Origin: Anarhynchus alexandrinus
Lineage: Eukaryota; Chordata; Aves; Charadriiformes; Charadriidae
Assembly (NCBI GenBank): GCA_008711295.1
Contig: VUYV01000231.1
Span: 709,431-773,430 of the forward strand
Reading direction: 5' to 3'
DNA length: 64,000 nt
The notes under the pieces are model-generated. The model was given only the letters and a program-made list of their open reading frames with translations. It searched no databases and was not told where the DNA came from. Positions 47,301 through 56,010 of this stretch are shown in pieces. Numbering within the stretch: the first letter of the stretch is position 1; each line of letters begins with the position of its first letter. The position numbers and the translations under genes are program-made.

Positions 47301-50220
47301 CAAGAGGGACCACAGGTAGTACCAAGCAGCAGAAGGAGGAGTGATTCCAGGAAAGATGGGCTCTGAAACAAGCCGCCTGAAAAGTGAAGTAGAGGGGTAT
47401 GAGGCAAGGACCATAGGATGGTTTTGAGGACAGAGGTGGGTCACCTTAGGCTCTCTTTTAAGTCATAAAGAGCTGGCATGTAAGGAACAAGGGCTCTCAT
47501 CAGAAACGAGAAGTCTGAAACAGGCCTCGTGACCTGCACCTTACAAGTACCTGTTTCCTTCAGCTAACCTCAAAGGGGTATAAAGCTGACAGGCACAGAC
47601 ATCTAAAGCTAATTGAGATGGATCTAGAGGAGAAGGATCTCAAAGGAGAGAGGGAGCAAATCAGCCACACAGACAAGGTCTAAAGACAAGAAGAGAAAGA
47701 TTGTCTGGAAGGAAGAAGCTTCATGAGAGCTGGGGTGAAGACCCTGTGGATCACAGTAGCTCAGAGGGGAATGATACTCAAATGCCTGCTTCTGCCAGAA
47801 GCAGAAGCCAGGAGGATGAGCCAGAAGGTTATTCATAGTCACAAAAACATAAAACAAGACAAGACAGAGGAACCTGAAGAGGAAAAAAGCACTGGTGTCC
47901 TCATTCTTTCCCAATGTGGTCTTATTGCTCTGTCTCACAGTGACCAGGCTGCAGGCACCAGGTCTGGCGAGAGGCCGAGCGCAGCTTGCTCACACACCCT
48001 CAGGAGGAGCAGGGTGAGCCCCCGGACCCCACCATCTCCCCCTCATTACAGCGCTCCTGAGTGGCACCAAGTACAAAAGGCAGAGGCAAAAAGCTGTAAG
48101 AAGAGAGAAAGCGGCGAGTGCATCTGCTGAAACAGACTAAATGATTCAAATTCTTAAACCAGTCCAAACTGTTTCAAAAGTTATTGATTCATTTTTGCAA
48201 GTGGCTGTGTCACTGCTGAAACAGGGAACCTCCAGAAGCCCGGTTAAGCTTTCCAAACGGAGGTAGCAATTACTTTATTTCTGCACTGTTAATTCACCAC
48301 GCTGTGGAAACAGCACAGTTTGTGTGTTGTTTTGTGTTTTTTTTTTAATTTATTTAACCTATGTAGCCAACTTTAAAATGTGTATCATGAAGTTGCCGTT
48401 GTAGTGTGGTTTTTTTCTGCCGGCTTCCTTGTACTTCTAGGTCAATTCTGTTCCCTTTAAATATGAGGGGGTGGATGGGAAATCTAGGTGAAAACTGAAG
48501 AAGAAAATTTAAATTCTGCATTGCTTTATCCATCAGCAAGAAGAACTATTTTGGTTCATTTCAGAACCCAAGTTCATACAGAAGAATGAAAGCAGTCTTG
48601 GATTCTGAGCTGTATACTCGCACCCCAGAAATTAGAGGAAAAAAGCTACACAGTCAACATTAGAGCAAGCACACCAGGGCACACACCAGAAGTGGAGGTT
48701 GAATACAGAAGGGAGGGTTGTTTGGTTGGGTTTGAGTTTTGCTTGTTTGTTTGCTTTTAAATATGACCTGGTTTTGGACAGGAACCACCTTTGAAATCAG
48801 AGATGAAAAAAAAAAACAAAAGAAGAGATGAGAGACCAACCTGGAGGTCCCACCACACAAAAGGGAAAAGGGCAGCAGCGGCAGAACTCGAGGATCAGAT
48901 TATTTTAGCAGTAATCTAGACAAAAAGTTATCCGAGCACGGGTTGTCACACAGAAGCACAGCAAACACATGAACAAGTTGTGAATATTGCTTTAAAAGTC
49001 CAGGATAGAAGAACTGTATTTCTATCAGCCTCTTCATCTGTGTTATGCTCTTAGTGCACTGGCAGACAATGTTATGGGTTTGCTGGGAAAGCTCCCAGTT
49101 ACACGATAGCCTCCCTTCTAATTTAATTCTTCAGACTTCTAGAGGAACAAATGAAAGCCTAATTTTAGACCTCTCATCTGTTTTTGATACTAAAGAAATA
49201 GATAAATACGTTAAAGCTCTGCTGGGTCACACACTGTTCAGGGACCTCAGGGGAAACTTATTTTAATCACACAGACTAAACTGGACAGATGGTCCCCCCA
49301 AAAAATATTTTTTATAATAATTTTCATTTTTTTCAGATGGAGCCTTTACCCCAACTTTAACAATCACAGTCATCCCCGGAAAGCCAGTTTAGAGAAAGGC
49401 AGGTTTGGGTCACACTCTTTTCTCTTTCAGCTTGGGCTTGGGTTCTTGCTTGTGGTCTTGAGAGGGTTTTTGTTAGGACTAGCGGGTTTTTCAGCACTCG
49501 CAGGTGCATGAAGTAACCGGCAAACCACAAAGCATCTGAACTCCTACAACTCCTCAGCGAGGCGAGAGGGGCACTTTTCCTCATCAAAACCTTCAGTAGA
49601 GTTGGTGGCAGCAACAGAAGTGGGAAACTGCTCCTACTGCCCTATCTAACTCTCTCCAGCTCCCAGTTTAGTTACGTTTTCTCTCCCTTTCGGGGGGCTC
49701 TCCCCACGCTCGCTGCCCTGCGGGTCACGCTCCTGCCTGCCAGCCTGGCTGTGCCCGGGCTGGAAAGGGCTGAGCGAGCGGAGGCAGCATCGACACCCCT
49801 GCCCCTTCTGCCAACATCGACAGTGGAAATTCAGTTCTGGACCCAGAGGCGACTCAGGGGTGCAGGGCTGTCGCTCTCTAAAGGGAGTCTGCGCACCACA
49901 TCTTTCTCCGCGTTGGTGGGGGAGAGACCCGGGTGTGAGGGGGCACCCTACTTTCCTCCCCTCCACCTCGCCACGGAAAAAGGCAGCCCGGGGAGCGGGA
50001 AAGGGGGATGCTGGCCGGGCCGCTCTGCCTACCTCTGCCTGGTGATGAGGTTGATGTAGTGCCTCAGCGCCGAGTAGTATCTGGCCATGTCCTCTGCGGG
50101 GGCGTCCTCGCCGGGGCTGTCCGGTTTGGATGGGTACGCCTCTGCCAGCGTCCCCAGGCAGACCAGCAGCGACAGGGCGAAAGTCAGCACCGACACCCAC
50201 AGCCTCACGGTGCCCTGCAT
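41375..50220 (-). CDS. NPY: Neuropeptide Y precursor (spliced: 50220-50033, 44673-44593, 41399-41375)
   Basis: The product is the 97-residue precursor of neuropeptide Y, a secreted amidated neuropeptide that acts on Y-type G-protein-coupled receptors in appetite, stress and vascular control. The three coding exons were placed by eye. All introns obey GT-AG and the frame stays open across them (188, 81 and 25 coding bases, the last including the stop). Residues 1-28 form a signal peptide with a leucine-rich core. Residues 29-64 are the 36-residue hormone, starting [17 protein letters not shown] and ending LITRQRY. Residues 65-67 are GKR, giving C-terminal amidation and dibasic cleavage. Residues 68-97 are the flanking peptide CPON, ending FEDPSMW. 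Length and exon phases match the vertebrate NPY family. Ser at mature position 7 is, from memory, the bird-type residue where human has Asn. No frameshift or premature stop is seen. PYY and PP paralogues are excluded by the hormone and CPON sequence. Confidence 0.97.
41400..44592 (-). other. NPY: NPY intron 3 (about 3.2 kb)
   Basis: This non-coding intron runs from donor GTATGTATG to acceptor TTACAG-type sequence before the exon 4 Phe codon. An A-rich tract with C-runs lies at 41786-41832. It would read as a T/G-rich run on the gene's strand. I recognise no transposable element in this interval. Confidence 0.8.
41786..41832. repeat. A-rich low-complexity tract with C-runs
   Basis: Runs of A alternate with CCC and CCCC. 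It lies in NPY intron 3, close to exon 4, and is probably length-variable. Confidence 0.85.
44593..44673 (-). CDS. NPY: NPY exon 3: C-terminal Tyr, GKR processing site and most of CPON
   Basis: This 81-base exon is too short for ordinary open-frame scanning. Minus-strand reading begins with A, completing the Arg codon split by intron 2, then TAT GGA AAG AGA (Tyr-Gly-Lys-Arg), and continues [20 protein letters not shown]. It ends TCC AG before donor GTATGTATG. The acceptor is TTAG (ending at plus 44674), preceded by a long pyrimidine tract. The exon supplies the amidation glycine and dibasic cleavage site needed to release active hormone. The 81-base length is the canonical NPY exon 3 size. 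Confidence 0.96.
44674..50032 (-). other. NPY: NPY intron 2 (about 5.4 kb)
   Basis: This non-coding intron runs from donor GTAGGC to an acceptor with a long pyrimidine tract. I see no recognisable CR1 copy in it. It contains T-rich tracts at about 44755-44767 and 45390-45408 and a perfect 24-base tandem duplication at 47135-47182. Open frames such as those at 47723-48130 show no family resemblance or splice logic and are treated as chance. Confidence 0.8.
47135..47182. repeat. Perfect 24-base tandem duplication in NPY intron 2
   Basis: The unit GTCAGACACACTTCCATATT plus CTCT occurs twice head-to-tail without mismatch. It looks like a recent slippage or duplication event. Confidence 0.97.
50033..50220 (-). 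CDS. NPY: NPY exon 2: signal peptide and mature NPY 1-34 plus part of Arg35
   Basis: The exon encodes residues 1-62 and two bases of Arg63. The start ATG (plus 50218-50220) lies directly after an acceptor ending GAGCAG. A pyrimidine-rich tract precedes it. The first residues, [19 protein letters not shown], form a typical signal peptide, cleaved before the Tyr of YPSKP. The exon ends CAG-AG followed by donor GTAGGC (plus 50027-50032). Its 188-base length agrees with NPY genes in other vertebrates. An upstream in-frame extension of the open frame through intron 1 exists but is not exonic, because it would cross the exon 1 donor and has no family counterpart. Confidence 0.96.
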
Positions 50221-50431
50221 CTGCTCGGTGGGATGGGGTGGGATGGGGGAGAAAGCCGCCGTCAGCACTTGCCCCGACGGCGGGACCGGCGCCGCCGCCC
50301 CAGCGCGCCCCGGCCCGGGACGCCCCGCGCCCGCCGTCCCTGTGTCCTTTCCCGTGTCTGTCCCCGTCCCCGTCCCCGTCCCTGCCCCGTCCCTGTCCCC
50401 AAGCCCAAGCCCGCCCCGTCGCGGCACTCAC
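50221..50431 (-). other. NPY: NPY intron 1, short, with G-run repeat
   Basis: The intron lies between donor GTGAGT and the GAGCAG acceptor and is about 211 bases. From memory the human counterpart is nearer 1 kb. On the NPY sense strand the first part is a repeated GGGGAC pattern (plus 50351-50417 as CCCCGTC), with more than eight runs of three to four Gs, capable in principle of forming a G-quadruplex in the non-template strand or the nascent RNA. The 3' part contains a repeated CCATCCCACC unit forming the pyrimidine tract. Confidence 0.75.
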
Positions 50432-50500
50432 GGCGGCGGCTGCAGCGGAGCGGTTCTCGGCTCAGCCAGACGCTTCTACCCGTGGGTCGGGGCTCCCGAG
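50432..50500 (-). other. NPY: NPY exon 1, 5' untranslated (5' end approximate)
   Basis: A strong donor, GTGAGT on the minus strand (plus-strand 50426-50431), follows a GCC-rich stretch within the CpG island. NPY genes have a short wholly untranslated first exon, so this donor most likely closes it. The upstream limit is inferred as about 30 bases from the TATA-like box at 50527-50533. That gives an exon of about 70 bases, close to the known vertebrate size. No ATG is used here; translation starts at the beginning of exon 2. Confidence 0.7.
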
Positions 50501-50520
50501 TGCGGGGCTCCGCGCCTCGC

Positions 50521-50562
50521 CGGGGTGTTTTAAGGCTTCCCCGGCAGGCAGGAGGGGCCTCG
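50521..50562 (-). promoter_or_regulatory. NPY: NPY core promoter: TATA-like box and CCCCTC element
   Basis: On the minus strand a TATA-like TTAAAAC (plus 50527-50533) lies about 100 bases upstream of the exon 1 donor. About 20 bases further upstream is CCCCTC (plus 50552-50557). A CCCCTC motif just upstream of the TATA box is a described positive element of mammalian NPY promoters, linked to Sp1-like binding. Motif and spacing are seen here; function is inferred. GC boxes are abundant further upstream at 50580-50720. Confidence 0.6.
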
Positions 50563-50990
50563 GGCGATCACGCCTCGCCTGCTCCGGTCCCCCCCCTCCG
50601 CCCCGCTCCGCCTGCCCCGGCCCCGGGAGGGGCACCGCGGCCGCGGCCGGGCGGGACCGGGAGGAACCGAGGGGGCGGGCGCCGCCGCTTCCCCCCCCCT
50701 CCGCCCCGCACACCTCCCCGCAGCCCCGCGCACCGCCCCCGCCGCCCCGGCGAATCCCACCCGCGGGCTGCGGGCGGGATCTGACCCCCCTCCCCGGGCT
50801 GCGCGTTCGGCCCCGCGTGTCCCGGGTTCCGCCGTGGGAGCGCGGGTGCCTGTCACTGCCCGGTGCCCGAAGCCCGGCAGGGGAAGGGGAGCGAGTGTGG
50901 GGAACGAGTTTACCCCGCTCCTGCGGCACCGGAGGGGCCCCAGGCTTGAGCTTCTCAGCAGGAGCGCTGCCCAACATAAAGCCAAGAAAG

Positions 50991-51215
50991 CAAGGCAGTT
51001 TGGGGCAACCGAAAACACCAAATCAGTGCTACGGGCTCAGACGTCGTACCTACTAAATGGGTAAATGTTGAGGCTCAACTCCCCATGGGACTGGCAGCAG
51101 AGCTGCAGCAATGAAATCGTACCTCCCTCCATGCCCGCTCTGCCAGGGAGACCCTCTACACCCTGCCCAGGGCCACCTTCTGAGTGACTTTTCTAAAGTG
51201 ACTTTATTCTGTTTT
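50991..51215. other. Upstream flank between CpG island and CR1
   Basis: The CpG density falls here. No motif beyond ordinary sequence was recognised. It lies about 0.5-0.7 kb upstream of the inferred NPY start site. Confidence 0.5.
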
Positions 51216-51217
51216 CA

Positions 51218-51545
51218 CAGAATCACAGAATGGTCAGGGTTGGAAGGAACCTCTGGAGATCATCTAGTCCAATCCCCCTGCCAGAGCAGGGTCACCTACA
51301 GCAGGCTGCACAGGACAGTGTCCAGGTAGGTTTTGAATGTCTCCAGAGTGGGAGACTCCACAACCTCTCTGGGCAGCCTGTTCCAGTGCTCTGCCACCCT
51401 CAAAGTAAAGAAGTCCCTCCTCATGTTGAGATGGAACTTCTATATTCAAGTTTGTACTCATTACCTCTTGTCCTATCAGTGGGCACCACTGAAAAAAGAC
51501 TGTTCCCATCCCCCTGGCACCCTCCCTTTAAGTATTTATAAGTTT
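51218..51545 (-). mobile_element. CR1 LINE 3' region, older subfamily
   Basis: The copy begins with the reverse complement of the octamer end (CACAGAATCACAGAATGGTC), followed by GGAACCTCTGGAGATCATCT and CTAGTCCAATCCCCCTGCC, and the ORF2 tail antisense (CAACCTCTCTGGGCAGCCTG). The 3' UTR wording differs from the young copies in this window, so it belongs to another subfamily. It is inserted about 0.7 kb upstream of the NPY start site, pointing in the same direction as NPY. Confidence 0.9.
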
Positions 51546-54500
51546 TGTTTCTGTGCCTGAGCCACATGCCATAGAAAACAGCTCACCAATGCCATAGCGT
51601 CACGACAACCTTTCCAGTAGCTGTCCTGACCCAAGGGAACCAGTGCTGAATCTGGGACACAGCAACTTCTCCCAGCAACATGGGGCTACAGGGACTGATC
51701 CGGTCCAAGGTGCCAGATTTACAGGTCTTCCTAAACTTGTCCAGCCCCAGAGTCAGTGGGAAGAGATGGGCACCATGACAGTGATCTGTACAACGGAGGT
51801 CTGAGATAAGCAAAGCAGGCACCTTCCAGCAACATACTCTTTTCCACAGCAGCCTTGGCTAGACTAGACACCTGACTACCAGAGTGCCCGCAGTTGGGTA
51901 AGATGAATCCAATCCAAACAAAGTTTCAGAATTTGTTGAAGAGTTTGGTAGAGTTGGAAACTATTCATACATATCAGTAAAATTAAGTCTATTCTTTAGA
52001 AATAGGTAATTTGATTAGCATCTTGATGACCAATGACTAATTCCAGTTGGAATGACAAATCATGACTCTGATCATTTCTTACTTTTACTTCAATTTGAAG
52101 GTAAAATAACAACCACACAAGTATGAACATCAGACATACTGGCAGAAAGCCTTAAGACATATTCTAAAATTATACCATACATACACTACTGTAAATATAG
52201 TTATTAATTTCTATAGTTATTATTATATGCAGTTACTGGCTTAATAATAATCCAACAGATTCTGAAAAACAACATTCAGTTTGCAAGAGCAAAGCCAGAA
52301 ATCGTTTTCATCACTCCAGAAACAGAATCTCAACATTATCTAAAATAACCCCTAACAAATAAAATGTTCTTGCAGTGTGCGAGGAAGGTCACTGGACTAT
52401 GTCCATTTCAAGCCATGGAAGCAAAGAAAATTCCAGAGCTCTTAACGTCAAGAGATATTTTGAAATCTTCATGACTCCATAATGCACTGGCCACAAACCT
52501 TACAGCAAGATTACAGGCTGCCTTTTATCACATACTGAGTCAAGAATTTTAATGTGCGTGAATAATTTTCCATGCCAGAGCCAGCAACTATAGCTCCTAA
52601 TTTCAGCAGATCTGTGGATCAGGTGACATCACATCTCACAAAGTGGACTCACTGTATGCTCACGCTCTCCGTCCTCCCACCAGCAGCACTCCTGCACATC
52701 CGGTGTTCACATCATCTTCACGTTGGCTCAACAGAGGCAGCTGACGTGACATGCTGATACCTGTGACACTGCAAATGCCCCAGAGAGCAACTGTGCTCAT
52801 CACTTTCCCTTTGCCACACTGAATCCACTAAGCTGCCTAATCCAAAGCTTGCATTGATCCAGTTTATCAGCTTTTATGGGGTGTAGGGGACAAAGCAGTA
52901 ACAGGGTGGGAGACCTCAGCATTTGGGAAGGTGTGCCGCAATCACAGCTCTCACCAGCTTCAGCCTGGTTCTGCCACAACCATCTCCCACCAGCTTACAG
53001 GACTGGGGGTGACTTTGTCACCCTTAAACTCTTTCACCACTTAAAACTGAGATTGTTTCTCTCCCACCAGCACCACTATTTTTACACTATCAGTCTTCAA
53101 GGCAGTTCAAAGAAAGAGGAATAAACTATAAACTAACAAGCAGAGCAAGATAAAGGTGAAGTCTGGCAACTACATGCTTACTTGGGCTATAAGGAGGCAA
53201 CGACATTCCCCCATCATGGGTATGCCTGTATTGCTTGACACAGCAGTATGCCACACTGTTGTGACTTGGCACAGACCACCACCCGGGCAGTCGGCTGGCA
53301 ACATCTCCAGAAACCCCAGATGAATCCCTGCTCTTTTCCTAGTGCTGACCAGTAAGCTCCTCCCTCCAAGGAAATTATTAATGAATCATACCTGCTACGT
53401 CCCTCTACAAAACACTGGGTCTGGAGCAACAACTCCCCACAAAAATAAGGTATGGACCACACTAACAGTCAGTTTGCTTGACAGTGTGAGGAGGAGTGAG
53501 GGACGCCCTCTTTTTTATGCATGAAGAGAAATCAAATTCTCGTCCCATATGAGAAAGCAGTTCCTGCATCTGCAGGCTGCTTGGCAGGGTCTGGGGAGAG
53601 GTTTTCTTCCCTGTGGCACAATGACCCCAATCAACTAATTTGTTGTGTCTTACCTTTGGATGAAGTAGCGTCTCTCAGCTTGTGTTGAGTTTGGACTCAC
53701 GCCTCCACTCTGAGTGGCTCACAGGTTCATGAGATGTCAAACATTACCACTCTCACTGCACCTCCAGAATAACAGTTCTTTCCATACAGTTCCAACATTT
53801 AATTTGGGAAACCCAAAAATTTTAATCACCCTGCTTTCCAAAGTGTCTATTTCTGTAACAGTAGCAAGGCAGTGGTCGGCTCCAGGTGTGTGCTTATGCC
53901 CCATTTCATCATTTAAGATGAAGCATACACCTTAGAGCTTTCTTGAGTCCGGAAACTTTTATGTTTGGAGCCATTGTGTAAGTCCTTACAAAAATTTCTT
54001 CTCTCTTCTGTTTTGAAACACTAAAAATCCATACTGGCTCATCCCCTTCCTACCATAGAACATACATTAAGCTTAAATAACATAGATAAAACCTACTTTG
54101 GATACATAACATAATAATCAGTATAACCTCAGTGCAACAAATACTGTCATTTTTAAACTGATGAAACAAACCCTATACCTAAAGTTACAGACATATACAG
54201 GCTCTGGTGTATCAGTAAGACTGAGAGTTCCTGGGTCTCAGTGATCTTAATGGGTGTTTTACAAGGGGTTTCCAGAGTCAAAGTCTTCTGCACCTTTGAT
54301 GACGCCTGTTGTTGACTACTTCACATGGATGCTTGCCCACCATTGCTGTCCTCGTGCAAAGCAGGCAGGGATTCGTATTCCGGCAAATGGCAGAGCTGCA
54401 CTTTCAACAAGCAGCTTTAGGATGGGCTATAAAGGTGAAGAAGACGGCGGCGAGGGTAGTTGGAGAGAAATGAGTAAGACTCGGAAGAGCTGATGAAGAA

Positions 54501-55860
54501 AGTTGGGAAGAACTGAATGGAGTTAAAGAAGGCAGCCTGGGAGAGAGAGCAGAAAGACAGAGGCATAGCTCAGGAATGGCAGCACTTAGGTATCCACATT
54601 TTCACTTGGCCAAATATTATGGACTTGCAGATGTGCAACTCCTAGCTACACTATAGTTAAGCAATCCAGAGCTTGAAGAGTATTTAACTGTATACAGAGA
54701 GAAGGAGTTTCAAAGCTCTGAGCAGGTATCAATGCCAGGTACAGCACCGATGGGAAAAAAGTGAAAAGGAACTTGACAGTCAAATTTTGCCTACATTTTA
54801 GTGCCGTGACACTTCAAGATTCAATAGTCAGCTGTTTAGCCTACTAATTTCAGACTACACTAAGAACAAAAAGACTTCCAAGATATCAACATATTAAAAG
54901 TAAGATGATACTGTTCTACAAGCAGCATAAATGTGAAAGAAAATTCAAGTCATTTATTAATGGTAATATATATGATTGCATTAAACAGAGGCATGATATT
55001 TGCCTTAATTAAAACAAAATTTAGTGCGATTAACTCTGGGCAGAATATTATTTATAGCATGCTTTCTGTGGTAGGCACAGAATTAAAGCTGTTCTTTATT
55101 ATTCCGAATACACATCATGTCATTTGCTCAAGGAAACAAAGTAAGGTTGTGTGCATCAGTGATTCTAAACTAACACTCCATAATGGCCCATTAATAGTCC
55201 TTGTTGTAAATACAAGAACAAGATCAATCTCCTAGTAGAGGGAAAGTGTTAAAAATTGGAGCCCCAGGAAGAAAAGATTTATGTGGTACTAGAGACCTGG
55301 AAATGGCAGATTTTATCAGCTGATGTTGCTTGTGCTTTTGCAGTTAAAATGTCTCACTAAAGGTTTCCAGAGCTGAGCAAACCTTCCAGAAATGCTGAAT
55401 CTTTAGGACTGGAAGTTCAGTCAGATAAGCAGTGTATAATTATTCAGTAGTCACATGAATTTATCTGAACCTATTTGAACAGAAAATGGGGCTGTTAATC
55501 TCACAAAATCAGGCTCTCACACACTTTACAGTATTGCTGATTTCAGTCTGCTTAGCAATACTTTCAGAAAAGCTTCTCATTGTGCTTTGATACATCACAC
55601 CAGTACCCACATTTCCAAACTTCTATGTGTCCCTTTCAGTGCTTTTATTTGCTTCCCCCTGTACGTACCAGTAAGAGTTGAACAGAACACCCTCTAATCC
55701 TAAAGCGACCACCCCTTTCTGCCTGCTCAGCAGTAGTACCGTTTCCAAGAGGCATCCTTGCGACTCCAGCAAGCATTAAGCAGGTTTGTAATATTCTACC
55801 AGAAAGTAGGGCTCTGGCTAAGTATAAACAGCATGAAAATATAAAAGAAAAGAAAAAACT
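51546..55860. other. Intergenic upstream of NPY, no gene recognised
   Basis: AT-rich DNA with open frames below 110 codons. No RNA gene or clear repeat was recognised. Confidence 0.5.
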
Positions 55861-56010
55861 GTTGGATCAAACCAAAGGCCCATCTATCTTGCCCTCAATG
55901 GCATCTCAAAGGAGATTCCTAAGACTGTCAGAATACGTTACGCTATTTTCCTGCTATACTTTTCCCAACATCTAGAAAATTGTGGCTTAGGGACTTGCTA
56001 ACGAGCAGTT
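55861..56010 (+). mobile_element. Possible ancient LINE 3' UTR relic
   Basis: The reading GGATCAAACCAAAGGCCCAT, followed by a divergent stretch and TTGTGGCTTAGGGACTTGCT, resembles the 3' UTR of an old amniote CR1/L3-type LINE. Similarity is by memory and patchy, so the call is tentative. Confidence 0.45.

Larger units (their letters stand above)
49660..50990. promoter_or_regulatory. CpG island over NPY promoter, exon 1, intron 1 and exon 2
   Basis: The GC content and CpG density rise sharply compared with the AT-rich DNA on both sides. CG dinucleotides are frequent from about 49660 to 50990 and rare outside. The island covers the promoter, first exon, whole first intron, exon 2 and the start of intron 2. 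Several long open frames in this stretch, including one of about 300 codons on the plus strand, are products of stop-codon depletion in GC-rich DNA and have proline/arginine/glycine-rich compositions with no family resemblance. Confidence 0.8.

Noticed and set aside
50221..50427. N-terminal extension of the NPY exon 2 open frame (132-codon reading)
   Set aside because: It runs back through intron 1 G-rich repeats; NPY proteins start at the MQGT methionine, which directly follows a splice acceptor.
50008..51056. Plus-strand open frames of 258 and 308 codons in the NPY CpG island, and antisense frames of 261, 171 and 163 codons
   Set aside because: Stop-poor GC-rich DNA yields long proline/arginine/glycine-rich frames in several phases; the true coding content is NPY exon 2 on minus.
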